This document shows positions 49,910 through 63,660 of a stretch of 64,000 bases of DNA, one piece after another. The translations under genes and the position numbers were made by a program. The notes beneath the pieces were generated by a model. The model saw nothing but the letters and a program-made list of their open reading frames with translations. It searched no databases and was not told the origin of the DNA. Origin of the DNA: Triglochin maritima (taxonomy: Eukaryota; Streptophyta; Magnoliopsida; Alismatales; Juncaginaceae); contig OY821793.1 in assembly GCA_963682175.1 (NCBI GenBank), forward strand, positions 26,309,493-26,373,492. The letters are read 5' to 3'. How positions within the stretch are numbered: position 1 is the first letter of the stretch; every line of letters starts with the position of its first letter.

Positions 49910-51277
49910 CCATCGCCCGACCGCCAAATCACTCCGAGATGGGTGCACCTCGTAGATAACGCGGATGGATATGTGGGGTCCTAAGTTCCATAAACCGTGG
50001 TTGGGCCGCCTAAAGACCACTTAGAAACTAGGTGTGGGGCTGGCCACATGCCACGCGTGGAGCTGGCCAAAGGCCACTCCGTCGCCACCCTGCAGGCCAA
50101 CACCAAATTGGCTGCGCCTCGAGCATCCAACCTCCAAATCGAGCGTTCTAACTTGCATTACGTAGCCAATTCATCCCTCTATCTGCCCCTGAAATTTCAG
50201 AGCAAACGCCGAAGAATTCGGGGTCGCGCCTCCTCCAAGAAGACGTAGCTCCCTACCAGCCACGCCCCCACATCGTCAGCATTCTTCATCTCATCGCGCC
50301 TCGCCCTACCTACATCTAAATACGGCATTCTAAGAGGAGTTACCCATCCACTCCTCCTCACTATGTGCTCGGGTGCCCAAATATAGACTAAGGCTCACCT
50401 AAGGTCCACTCAGGCCATTGCTTGGCACAAACGATGCGGCAGCTTCCACTTTGCCCGCGGGCAACACCCATGGACTTCCAAACGCGTTTTGGAAGCGAAT
50501 GGGGTAGGCAACAACCGTGGGAACCCAAGCATGGGCACGAGCAACGTCCCAAAGAACTTTCCCCACGAGAAACCCCCATTCCCTTCCGGACGCGTTCGGA
50601 AGTGCACGGGAAGGCAACAACCTTGGGCAACCGAGCACGTCGAAGAGCAACGTCCACAGGCACCTTGGTCTTTGCCCGCGAGCAACCTCCATTTCACCTA
50701 CAAGTGCGCTTTCACTGCCAAACGTGTTTTGGAAGCGAATGCCGTAGGCCACTGCCGCGAGCACACACTAGGCACTAGCGTGGCGCTGACATGCCAACTA
50801 TGACAACACTACGCTAGTGTCCATCGCCCGACCGCCAAATCACTCCGAGATGGGTGCACCTCGTAGATAACGCGGATGGATATGTGGGGTCCTAAGTTCC
50901 ATAAACCGTGGTTGGGCCGCCTAAAGACCACTTAGAAACTAGGTGTGGGGCTGGCCACATGCCACGCGTGGAGCTGGCCAAAGGCCACTCCGTCGCCACC
51001 CTGCAGGCCAACACCAAATCGGCTGCGCCTCGAGCATCCAACCTCCAAATCGAGCGTTCTAACTTGCATTACGTAGCCAATTCATCCCTCTATCTGCCCC
51101 TAAAATTTCAGAGCAAACGCCCAAGTATTCGGGGTCGCGCCTCCTCCAAGAAGACGTAGCTCCCTACCAGCCACGCCCCCACATCGTCAGCATTCTTCAT
51201 CTCATCGCGCCTCGCCCTACATACATCTAAATCGGGCATTCTAAGAGGAGTTACCCATCCACTCCTCCTCACTATGT

Positions 51278-54200
51278 GATCGGGTGCCCAAATATAGACT
51301 AAGGCTCACCTAAGGTCCACTCAGGCCATTGCTTGGCACAAACGATGCGGCAGCTTCCACTTTGCCCGCGGGCAACACCCATGGACTTCCAAACTCGTTT
51401 TGGAAGCGAATGGGGTAGGCAACAACCGTGGGAACCCAAGCATGGGCACGAGCAACGTCCCAAAGAACTTTCCCCACGAGAAATCCCCATTCCCTTCCGG
51501 ACGCGTTCGGAAGTGCACGGGAAGGCAACAACCTTGGGCAACCGAGCACGTCGAAGAGCAACGTCCACAGGCACCTTGGTCTTTGCCCACGAGCAACCTC
51601 CATTTCACCTACAAGTGCGCTTTCACTGCCAAACGTGTTTTGGAAGCGAATGCCGCAGGCCCCTGCCGCGAGCACACACTAGGCCCTAGCGTGGCGCTGA
51701 CATGCCAACTATGACAACACTAGGCTAGTGTCCATCGCCCGACCGCCAAATCACTCCGAGATGGGTGCACCTCGTAGATAACGCGGATGGATATGTGGGG
51801 TCCTAAGTTCCATAAACCGTGGTTGGGCCGCCTAAAGACCACTTAGAAACTAGGTGTGGGGCTGGCCACATGCCACGCGTGGAGCTGGCCAAAGGCCACT
51901 CCGTCGCCACCCTGCAGGCCAACACCAAATTGGCTGCGCCTCGAGCATCCAACCTCCAAATCGAGCGTTCTAACTTGCATTACGTAGCCAATTCATCCCT
52001 CTATCTGCCCCTGAAATTTCAGAACAAACGCCGAAGAATTCGGGGTCGCGCATCCTCCAAGAAGACGTAGCTCCCTACCAGCCACGCCCCCACATCGTCA
52101 GCATTCTTCATCTCATCGCGCCTCGCCCTACATACATCTAAATCAGGCATTCTAAGAGGAGTTACCCATCCACTCCTCCTCACTATGTGCTCGGGTGCCC
52201 AAATATAGACTAAGGCTCACCTAAGGTCCACTCAGGCCATTGCTTGGCACAAACGATGCGACAGCTTCCACTTTGCCCGCGGGCAACACCCATGGACTTC
52301 CAAACGCGTTTTGGAAGCGAATGGGGTAGGCAACAACCGTGGGAACCCAAGCATGGGCACGAGCAACGTCCCAAAGAACTTTCCCACCGAGAAACCCCCA
52401 TTCCCTTCCAGACGCGTTCGGAAGTGCACGGGAAGGCAACAACCTTGGGCAACCGAGCACGTCGAAGAGCAACGTCCACAGGCACCTTGGTCTTTGCCCA
52501 CGAGCAACCTCCATTTCACCTACAAGTGCGCTTTCACTGCCAAATGTGTTTTGCAAGCGAATGCCGCAGGCCACTGCCGCGAGCACACACTAGGCCCTAG
52601 CGTGGCGCTGACATGCCAACTATGACAACACTAGGCTAGTGTCCATCGCCCGACCGCCAAATCACTCCGAGATGGGTGCACCTCGTAGATAACGCGGATG
52701 GATATGTGGGGTCCTAAGTTCCATAAACCGTGGTTGGGCCGCCTAAAGACCACTTAGAAACTAGGTGTGGGGCTGGCCACATGCCACGCGTGGAGCTGGC
52801 CAAAGGCCACTCCGTCGCCACCCTGCAGGCCAACACCAAATCGGCTGCGCCTCGAGCATCCGACCTCCTAATCGAGCGTTCTAACTTGCATTACGTAGCC
52901 AATTCATCCCTCTATCTGCCCCTACAATTTCAGAGCAAACGCCGAAGAATTCGGGGTCGCGCCTCCTCCATGAAGACGTAGCTCCCTACCAGCCACGCCC
53001 CCACATCGTCAGCATTCTTCATCTCATCGTGCCTCGCCCTACATACATCTAAATCGGGCATTCTAAGAGGAGTTACCCATCCACTCCTCCTCACTATGTG
53101 CTCGGGTGCCCAAATATAGACTAAAGCTCACCTAAGGTCCACTCAGGCCATTGCTTGGCACAAACGATGCGGCAGCTTCCACTTTGCCCGCGGGCAACAC
53201 CCATGGACTTCCAAACGCGTTTTGGAAGCGAATGGGGTAGGCAACAACCGTGGGAACCCAAGCATGGGCACGAGCAATGTCCCAAAGAACTTTCCCCACG
53301 AGAAACCCCCATTCCCTTCCGGACGCGTTCGGAAGTGCACGGGAAGGCAACAACCTTGGGCAACCGAGCACGTCGAAGAGCAACGTCCACAGGCACCTTG
53401 GTCTTTGCCCACGAGCAACCTCCATTTCACCTACAAGTGCGCTTTCACTGCCAAACGTGTTTTGGAAGCGAATGCCGCAGGCCACTGCCGCGAGCACACA
53501 CTAGGCCCTAGCGTGGCGCTGACATGCCAACTATGACAACACTAGGCTAGTGTCCATCGCCCGACCGCCAAATCACTCCGAGATGGGTGCACCTCGTAGA
53601 TAACGCGGATGGATATGTGGGGTCCTAAGTTCCATAAACCGTGGTTGGGCCGCCTAAAGACCACTTAGAAACTAGGTGTGGGCTGGCCACATGCCACGCG
53701 TGGAGCTGGCCAAAGGCCACTCCGTCACCACCCTGCAGGCCAACACAAAATCGGCTGCGCCTCGAGCATCCGACCTCCAAATCGAGCGTTCTAACTTGCA
53801 TTACGTAACCAATTCATCCCTCTATCTGCCCCTAAAATTTGAGAGCAAACGCCGAAGAATTCGGGGTCGCGCCTCCTCCAAGAAGACGTAGCTCCCTACC
53901 AGCCACGCCCCCACATCGTCAGCATTCTTCATCTCATCGCGCCTCACCCTACATACATCTAAATCGGGCATTCTAAGAGGAGTTACCCATCCACTCCTCC
54001 TCACTATGTGATCGGGTGCCCAAATATAGACTAAGGCTCACCTAAGGTCCACTCAGGCCATTGCTTGGCACAAACGATGCGGCAGCTTCCACTTTGCCCG
54101 CGGGCAACACCCATGGACTTCCAAACTCGTTTTGGAAGCGAATGGGGTAGGCAACAACCGTGGGAACCCAAGCATGGGCACGAGCAACGTCCCAAAGAAC

Positions 54201-56741
54201 TTTCCCCACGAGAAATCCCCATTCCCTTCCGGACGCGTTCGGAAGTGCACGGGAAGGCAACAACCTTGGGCAACCGAGCACGTCGAAGAGCAACGTCCAC
54301 AGGCACCTTGGTCTTTGCCCACGAGCAACCTCCATTTCACCTACAAGTGCGCTTTCACTGCCAAACGTGTTTTGGAAGCGAATGCCGCAGGCCCCTGCCG
54401 CGAGCACACACTAGGCCCTAGCGTGGCGCTGACATGCCAACTATGACAACACTAGGCTAGTGTCCATCGCCCGACCGCCAAATCACTCCGAGATGGGTGC
54501 ACCTCGTAGATAACGCGGATGGATATGTGGGGTCCTAAGTTCCATAAACCGTGGTTGGGCCGCCTAAAGACCACTTAGAAACTAGGTGTGGGGCTGGCCA
54601 CATGCCACGCGTGGAGCTGGCCAAAGGCCACTCCGTCGCCACCCTGCAGGCCAACACCAAATTGGCTGCGCCTCGAGCATCCAACCTCCAAATCGAGCGT
54701 TCTAACTTGCATTACGTAGCCAATTCATCCCTCTATCTGCCCCTGAAATTTCAGAACAAACGCCGAAGAATTCGGGGTCGCGCATCCTCCAAGAAGACGT
54801 AGCTCCCTACCAGCCACGCCCCCACATCGTCAGCATTCTTCATCTCATCGCGCCTCGCCCTACATACATCTAAATCAGGCATTCTAAGAGGAGTTACCCA
54901 TCCACTCCTCCTCACTATGTGCTCGGGTGCCCAAATATAGACTAAGGCTCACCTAAGGTCCACTCAGGCCATTGCTTGGCACAAACGATGCGACAGCTTC
55001 CACTTTGCCCGCGGGCAACACCCATGGACTTCCAAACGCGTTTTGGAAGCGAATGGGGTAGGCAACAACCGTGGGAACCCAAGCATGGGCACGAGCAACG
55101 TCCCAAAGAACTTTCCCACCGAGAAACCCCCATTCCCTTCCAGACGCGTTCGGAAGTGCACGGGAAGGCAACAACCTTGGGCAACCGAGCACGTCGAAGA
55201 GCAACGTCCACAGGCACCTTGGTCTTTGCCCACGAGCAACCTCCATTTCACCTACAAGTGCGCTTTCACTGCCAAATGTGTTTTGCAAGCGAATGCCGCA
55301 GGCCACTGCCGCGAGCACACACTAGGCCCTAGCGTGGCGCTGACATGCCAACTATGACAACACTAGGCTAGTGTCCATCGCCCGACCGCCAAATCACTCC
55401 GAGATGGGTGCACCTCGTAGATAACGCGGATGGATATGTGGGGTCCTAAGTTCCATAAACCGTGGTTGGGCCGCCTAAAGACCACTTAGAAACTAGGTGT
55501 GGGGCTGGCCACATGCCACGCGTGGAGCTGGCCAAAGGCCACTCCGTCGCCACCCTGCAGGCCAACACCAAATCGGCTGCGCCTCGAGCATCCGACCTCC
55601 TAATCGAGCGTTCTAACTTGCATTACGTAGCCAATTCATCCCTCTATCTGCCCCTACAATTTCAGAGCAAACGCCGAAGAATTCGGGGTCGCGCCTCCTC
55701 CATGAAGACGTAGCTCCCTACCAGCCACGCCCCCACATCGTCAGCATTCTTCATCTCATCGTGCCTCGCCCTACATACATCTAAATCGGGCATTCTAAGA
55801 GGAGTTACCCATCCACTCCTCCTCACTATGTGCTCGGGTGCCCAAATATAGACTAAAGCTCACCTAAGGTCCACTCAGGCCATTGCTTGGCACAAACGAT
55901 GCGGCAGCTTCCACTTTGCCCGCGGGCAACACCCATGGACTTCCAAACGCGTTTTGGAAGCGAATGGGGTAGGCAACAACCGTGGGAACCCAAGCATGGG
56001 CACGAGCAATGTCCCAAAGAACTTTCCCCACGAGAAACCCCCATTCCCTTCCGGACGCGTTCGGAAGTGCACGGGAAGGCAACAACCTTGGGCAACCGAG
56101 CACGTCGAAGAGCAACGTCCACAGGCACCTTGGTCTTTGCCCACGAGCAACCTCCATTTCACCTACAAGTGCGCTTTCACTGCCAAACGTGTTTTGGAAG
56201 CGAATGCCGCAGGCCACTGCCGCGAGCACACACTAGGCCCTAGCGTGGCGCTGACATGCCAACTATGACAACACTAGGCTAGTGTCCATCGCCCGACCGC
56301 CAAATCACTCCGAGATGGGTGCACCTCGTAGATAACGCGGATGGATATGTGGGGTCCTAAGTTCCATAAACCGTGGTTGGGCCGCCTAAAGACCACTTAG
56401 AAACTAGGTGTGGGCTGGCCACATGCCACGCGTGGAGCTGGCCAAAGGCCACTCCGTCACCACCCTGCAGGCCAACACAAAATCGGCTGCGCCTCGAGCA
56501 TCCGACCTCCAAATCGAGCGTTCTAACTTGCATTACGTAACCAATTCATCCCTCTATCTGCCCCTAAAATTTGAGAGCAAACGCCGAAGAATTCGGGGTC
56601 GCGCCTCCTCCAAGAAGACGTAGCTCCCTACCAGCCACGCCCCCACATCGTCAGCATTCTTCATCTCATCGCGCCTCACCCTACATACATCTAAATCGGG
56701 CATTCTAAGAGGAGTTACCCATCCACTCCTCCTCACTATGT
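51278..56741. repeat. Trimeric higher-order repeat, 2732 bp, two copies
   Basis: 51278-54009 and 54010-56741 share every private change I checked: CTATGTGATCGGG (at each copy's start), CAAACTCGTTTTGG, GAAATCCCC, GGCCCCTGCCG, AAATTGGCTG, CAGAACAAACG, CGCGCATCC, AAATCAGGC, GATGCGACAGC, CCCACCGAG, CTCCATGAAGACG, GTAACCAATT, TTTGAGAGC and CCTCACCCTAC. I saw no difference between them. The repeat stops where the third copy would begin, as CTATGTGCTCGGG follows at about 56742. Either the duplication is very recent or the assembly has duplicated a segment. Confidence 0.9.
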
Positions 56742-58096
56742 GCTCGGGTGCCCAAATATAGACTAAGGCTCACCTAAGGTCCACTCAGGCCATTGCTTGG
56801 CACAAACGATGCGGCAGCTTCCACTTTGCCCGCGGGCAACACCCATGGACTTCCAAATGCGTTTTGGAAGCGAATGGGGTAGGCAACAACCGTGGGAACC
56901 CAAGCATGGGCACGAGCAACGTCCCAAAGAACATTCCCCACGAGAAACCCCCATTCCCTTCCGGACGCGTTCGGAAGTGCACGGGAAGGCAACAACCTTG
57001 GGCAACCGAGCACGTCGAAGAGCAACGTCCACAGGCACCTTGGTCTTTGCCAACGAGCAACCTCCATTTCACCTACAAGTGCGCTTTCACTGCCAAATGT
57101 GTTTTGGAAGCGAATGCCGCAGGCCACTGCCGCGAGCACACACTAGGCCCTAGCGTGGCGCTGACATGCCAACTATGACAACACTAGGCTAGTGTCCATC
57201 GCCCGACCGCCAAATCACTCCGAGATGGGTGCACCTCGTAGATAACGCGGATGGATATGTGGGGTCCTAAGTTCCATAAACCGTGGTTGGGCCGCCTAAA
57301 GACCACTTAGAAACTAGGTGTGGACTGGCCACATGCCACGCGTGGAGCTGGCCAAAGGCCACTCCGTCGCCACCCTGCAGGCCAACACAAAATCGGCTGT
57401 GCCTCGAGCATCCCACCTCCAAATCGAGCGTTCTAACTTGCATTACGTAGCCAATTCATCCCTCTATCTGCCCCTAAAATTTCAGAGCAAACGCCGAAAA
57501 ATTCGGGGTCGCGCCTCCTCCAAGAAGACGTAGCTCCCTACCAGCCACGCCCCCACATCGTCAGCATTCTTCATCTCATCGCGCCTCGCCCTACATACAT
57601 CTAAATCGGGCATTCTAAGAGGAGTTACCCATCCACTCCTCCTCACTATGTGCTTGGGTGCCCAAATATAGACTAAGGCTCACCTAAGGTCCACTCAGGC
57701 CATTGCTTGGCACAAACGATGCGGCAGCTTCCACTTTGCCCGCGGGCAACACCCATGGACTTCCAAACGTGTTTTGGAAGCGAATGGGGGTAGGCAACAA
57801 CCGTGGGAACCCAAGCATGGGCACGAGCAACGTCCCAAAGAACTTTCCCCACGACAAACCCCCATTCCCTTCCGGACGCGTTCGGAAGTGTACGGGAAGG
57901 CAACAACCTTGGGCAACCGAGCACGTCGAAGAGCAACGTCCACAGGCACCTTGGTCTTTGCCCACGAGCAACCTCCATTTCACCAACAAGTGCGCTTTCA
58001 CTGCCAAATGTGTTTTGTAAGCGAATGCCGCAGGCCACTGCCGCGAGCACACACTAGGCCCTAGCGTGGCGCTGACATGCCAACTATGACAACACT

Positions 58097-61000
58097 AGGA
58101 TAGTGTCCATCGCCCGACCGCCAAATCACTCCGAGATGGGTGCACCTCGTAGATAACGCGGATGGATATGTGGGGTCCTAAGTTCCATAAACCGTGGTTG
58201 GGCCGCCTAAAGACCACTTAGAAACTAGGTGTGGGCTGGCCACATGCCACGCGTGGAGCTGGCCAAAGGCCACTCCGTCGCCACCCTGCAGGCCAACACA
58301 AAATCGGCTGTGCCTCGAGCATCCCACCTCCAAATCGAGCGTTCTAACTTGCATTACGTAGCCAATTCATCCCTCTATCTGCCCCTAAAATTTCAGAGCA
58401 AACTCCGAAGAATTCGGGGTCGCGCCTCCTCCAAGAAGACGTAGCTCCCTACCAGCCACGCCCCCACATCGTCAGCATTCTTCATCTCATCGCGCCTCGC
58501 CCTACATACATCTAAATCGGGCATTCTAAGAGGAGTTACCCATCCACTCCTCCTCACTATGTGCTCGGGTGCCCAAATATAGACTAAGGCTCACCTAAGG
58601 TCCACTCAGGCCATTGCTTGGCACAAACGATGCGGCAGCTTCCACTTTGCCCGCGGGCAACACCCATGGACTTCCAAACGTGTTTTGGAAGCGAATGGGG
58701 GTAGGCAACAACCGTGGGAACCCAAGCATGGGCACGAGCAACGTCCCAAAGAACTTTCCCCACGACAAACCCCCATTCCCTTCCGGACGCGTTCGGAAGT
58801 GTACGGGAAGGCAACAACCTTGGGCAACCGAGCACGTCGAAGAGCAACGTCCACAGGCACCTTGGTCTTTGCCCACGAGCAACCTCCATTTCACCTACAA
58901 GTGCGCTTTCACTGCCAAATGTGTTTTGGAAGCGAATGCCGCAGGCCACTGCCGCGAGCACACACTAGGCCCTAGCGTGGCGCTGACATGCCAACTATGA
59001 CAACACTAGGCTAGTGTCCATCGCCCGACCGCCAAATCACTCCGAGATGGGTGCACCTCGTAGATAACGCGGATGGATATGTGGGGTCCTAAGTTCCATA
59101 AACCGTGGTTGGGCCGCCTAAAGACCACTTAGAAACTAGGTGTGGGCTGGCCACATGCCACGCGTGGAGCTGGCCAAAGGCCACTCCGTCGCCACCGTGC
59201 AGGCCAACACAAAATTGGCTGCGCCTCGAGCATCCGACCTCCAAATCGAGCGTTCTAACTTGCATTACGTAGCCAATTCATCCCTCTATCTGCCCCTAAA
59301 ATTTCAGAGTAAACGCCGAAGAATTCGGGGTCGCGCCTCCTCCAAGAAGACGTAGCTCCCTACCAGCCACGCCCCCACATCGTCAGCATTCTTCATCTCA
59401 TCGCGCCTCGCCCAACATACATCTAAATTGGGCATTCTAAGAGGAGTTACCCATCCACTCCTCCTCACTATGTGCTCGGGTGCCCAAATATAGACTAAGG
59501 CTCACCTAAGGTCCACTCAGGCCATTGCTTGGCACAAACGATGCGGCAGCTTCCACTTTGCCCGCGGGCAACACCCATGGACTTCCAAACGCATTTTGGA
59601 AGCGAATGGGGGTAGGCAACAACCGTGGGAACCCAAGCATGGGCACGAGCAACGTCCCAAAGAACTTTCCCCACGACAAACCCCCATTCCCTTCAGGACG
59701 CGTTCGGAAGTGCACGGGAAGGCAACAACCTTGGGCAACCGAGCACGTCGAAGAGCAACGTCCACAGGCACCTTGGTCTTTGCCCACGAGCAACCTCCAT
59801 TTCACCTACAAGTGCGCTTTCACTGCCAAATGTGTTTTGGAAGCGAATGCCGCAGGCCACTGCCGCGAGCACACACTAGGCCCTAGCGTGGCGCTGACAT
59901 GCCAACTATGACAACACTAGGATAGTGTCCATCGCCCGACCGCCAAATCACTCCGAGATGGGTGCACCTCGTAGATAACGTGGATGGATATGTGGGGTCC
60001 TAAGTTCCATAAACCGTGGTTGGGCCGCCTAAAGACCACTTAGAAACTAGGTGTGGGCTGGCCACATGCCACGCGTGGAGCTGGCCAAAGGCCACTCCGT
60101 CGCCACCCTGCAGGCCAACACAAAATCGGCTGTGCCTCGAGCATCCCACCTCCAAATCGAGCGTTCTAACTTGCATTACGTAGACAATTCATCCCTCTAT
60201 CTGCCCCTAAAATTTCAGAGCAAACTCCGAAGAATTCGGGGTCGCGCCTCCTCCAAGAAGACGTAGCTCCCTACCAGCCACGCCCCCACATCGTCAGCAT
60301 TCTTCATCTCATCGCGCCTCGCCCTACATACATCTAAATCGGGCATTCTAAGAGGAGTTACCCATCCACTCCTCCTCACTATGTGCTCGGGTGCCCAAAT
60401 ATAGACTAAGGCTCACCTAAGGTCCACTCAGGCCATTGCTTGGCACAAACGATGCGGCAGCTTCCACTTTGCCCGCGGGCAACACCCACGGACTTCCAAA
60501 CGTGTTTTGGAAGCGAATGGGGGTAGGCAACAACCGTGGGAACCCAAGCATGGGCACGAGCAACGTCCCAAAGAACTTTCCCCACGACAAACCCCCATTC
60601 CCTTCCGGACGCGTTCGGAAGTGTACGGGAAGGCAACAACCTTGGGCAACCGAGCACGTCGAAGAGCAACGTCCACAGGCACCTTGGTCTTTGCCCACGA
60701 GCAACCTCCATTTCACCTACAAGTGCGCTTTCACTGCCAAATGTGTTTTGGAAGCGAATGCCGCAGGCCACTGCCGCGAGCACACACTAGGCCCTAGCGT
60801 GGCGCTGACATGCCAACTATGACAACACTAGGCTAGTGTCCATCGCCCGACCGCCAAATCACTCCGAGATGGGTGCACCTCGTAGATAACGCGGATGGAT
60901 ATGTGGGGTCCTAAGTTCCATAAACCGTGGTTGGGCCGCCTAAAGACCACTTAGAAACTAGGTGTGGGCTGGCCACATGCCACGCGTGGAGCTGGCCAAA

Positions 61001-61740
61001 GGCCACTCCGTCGCCACCGTGCAGGCCAACACAAAATTGGCTGCGCCTCGAGCATCCGACCTCCAAATCGAGCGTTCTAACTTGCATTACGTAGCCAATT
61101 CATCCCTCTATCTGCCCCTAAAATTTCAGAGTAAACGCCGAAGAATTCGGGGTCGCGCCTCCTCCAAGAAGACGTAGCTCCCTACCAGCCACGCCCCCAC
61201 ATCGTCAGCATTCTTCATCTCATCGCGCCTCGCCCTACATACATCTAAATTGGGCATTCTAAGAGGAGTTACCCATCCACTCCTCCTCACTATGTGCTCG
61301 GGTGCCCAAATATAGACTAAGGCTCACCTAAGGTCCACTCAGGCCATTGCTTGGCACAAACGATGCGGCAGCTTCCACTTTGCCCGCGGGCAACACCCAT
61401 GGACTTCCAAACGCATTTTGGAAGCGAATGGGGGTAGGCCACAACCGTGGGAACCCAAGCATGGGCACGAGCAACGTCCCAAAGAACTTTCCCCACGACA
61501 AACCCCCATTCCCTTCAGGACGCGTTCGGAAGTGCACGGGAAGGCAACAACCTTGGGCAACCGAGCACGTCGAAGAGCAACGTCCACAGGCACCTTGGTC
61601 TTTGCCCACGAGCAACCTCCATTTCACCTACAAGTGCGCTTTCACTGCCAAATGTGTTTTGGAAGCGAATGCCGCAGGCCACTGCCGCGAGCACACACTA
61701 GGCCCTAGCGTGGCGCTGACATGCCAACTATGACAACACT
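58097..61740. repeat. Dimeric higher-order repeat, 1822 bp, two copies
   Basis: One monomer type has CTGTGCCTCGAGCATCCCACC, AAACTCCGAAG and CAAACGTGTTTTGG with AAGTGTACGG (58194 and 60016). The other has CCACCGTGCAGG, AAAATTGGCTG, CAGAGTAAACG, CTAAATTGGGC, AAACGCATTTTGG and CCCTTCAGGACG (59105 and 60927). Differences include CGCCCAAC against CGCCCTAC (59413, 61235), CCACGGAC at about 60488, and GGCCACAACC at about 61438. Confidence 0.85.
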
Positions 61741-63660
61741 AGGCTAGTGTCCATCGCCCGACCGCCAAATCACTCCGAGATGGGTGCACCTCGTAGATAA
61801 CGCGGATGGATATGTGGGGTCCTAAGTTCCATAAACCGTGGTTGGGCCGCCTAAAGACCACTTAGAAACTAGGTGTGGGCTGGCCACATGCCACGCGTGG
61901 AGCTGGCCAAAGGCCACTCCCTCGCCACCCTGCAGGCCAACACAAAATCGGCTGCGCCTCGAGCATCCGACCTCCAAATCGAGCGTTCTAACTTGCATTA
62001 CGTAGACAATTCATCCCTCTATCTGCCCCTAAAATTTCAGAGCAAACGCCGAAGAATTCGAGGTCGCGCCTCCTCCAAGAAGACGTAGCTCCCTACCAGC
62101 CACGCCCCCACATCGTCAGCATTCTTCATCTCATCGCGCCTCGCCCTACATACATCTAAATCGGGCATTCTAAGAGGAGTTACCCATCCACTCCTCCTCA
62201 CTATGTGCTCGGGTGCCCAAATATAGACTAAGGCTCACCTAAGGTCCACTCAGGCCATTGCTTGGCACAAACGATGCGGCAGCTTCCACTTTGCCCGCGG
62301 GCAACACCCATGGACTTCCAAACGCGTTTTGGAAGCAAATGGGGGTAGGCAACAACCGTGGGAACCCAAGCATGGGCACGAGCAACGTCCCAAAGAACTT
62401 TCCCCACGAGAAACCCCCATTCCCTTCCGGACGCGTTCGGAAGTGCACGGGAAGGCAACAACCTTGGGCAACCGAGCACGTCGAAGAGCAACGTCCACAG
62501 GCACCTTGGTCTTTGCCCACGAGCAACCTCCATTTCACCTACAAGTGCGCTTTCACTGCCAAACGTGTTTTGGAAGCGAATGCCGCAGGCCACTGCCGCG
62601 AGCACACACTAGGCCCTAGCGTGGCGCTGACATGCCAACTATGACAACACTAGGCTAGTGTCCATCGTCCGACCGCCAAATCACTCCGAGATGGGTGCAC
62701 CTCGTAGATAATGCGGATGGATATGTGGGGTCCTAAGTTCCATAAACCGTGGTTGGGCCGCCTAAAGACCACTTAGAAACTAGGTGTGGGGCTGGCCACA
62801 TGCCACGCGTGGAGCTGGCCAAAGGCCACTCCGTCGCCACCCTGCAGGCCAACACCAAATCGTCTGCGCCTCGAGCATCCAACCTCCAAATCGAGCGTTC
62901 TAACTTGCATTACGTAGCCAATTCGTCCCTCTATCTGCCCCTAAAATTTCAGAGCAAACGCCGAAGAATTCGGGGTCGTGCCTCCTCCAAGAAGACGTAG
63001 CTCCCTACCAGCCACGCCCCCACATCGTCAGCATTCTTCATCTCATCGCGCCTCGCCCTACATACATCTAAATCGGGCATTCTAAGAGGAGTTACCCATC
63101 CACTCCTCCTCACTATGTGCTCGGGTGCCCAAATATAGACTAAGGCTCACCTAAGGTCCACTCAGGCCATTGCTTGGCACAAACGATGCGGCAGCTTCCA
63201 CTTTGCCCGCGGGCAACACCCATGGACTTCCAAACGCGTTTTGGAAGCGAATGGGGGTAGGAAACAACCGTGGGAACCCAAGCATGGGCACGAGCAACGT
63301 CCCAAAGAACTTTCCCCATGAGAAACCCCCATTCCCTTCCGGACGCGTTCGGAAGTGCACGGGAAGGCAACAACCTTGGGCAACCGAGCACGTCGAAGAG
63401 CAACGTCCACAGGCACCTTGGTCTTTGCCCACGAGCAACCTCCATTTCACCTACAAGTGTGCTTTCACTGCCAAACGTGTTTTGGAAGCGAATGCCGCAG
63501 GCCACTACCGCGAGCACACACTAGGCCCTAGCGTGGCGCTGACATGCCAACTATGACAACACTAGGCTAGTGTCCATCGTCCGACCGCCAAATCACTCCG
63601 AGATGGGTGCACCTCGTAGATAATGCGGATGGATATGTGGGGTCCTAAGTTCCATAAACC

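Larger units (their letters stand above)
49086..49996. repeat. Reference monomer (911 bp) with its internal layout
   Basis: Chosen because every internal dyad is intact here. Layout from the monomer start: about 1-250 holds a GC-rich part with the CCACGCGTGG dyad and a CCTGCAGG site. About 250-380 is pyrimidine-rich on this strand (CATCGTCAGC, TTCATCTCATCG, CATACATCTAAATCGG). About 380-450 carries AAATATAGAC and a run to CAGGCCATTG. About 450-780 is the sub-repeat zone with three related hairpins. About 780-911 holds two CTAG-centred dyads and a tail ending CCATAAACC. No tRNA, 5S rRNA or pol III control box could be identified. The copy is itself a chimera of two subfamilies (see findings). 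Confidence 0.85.
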
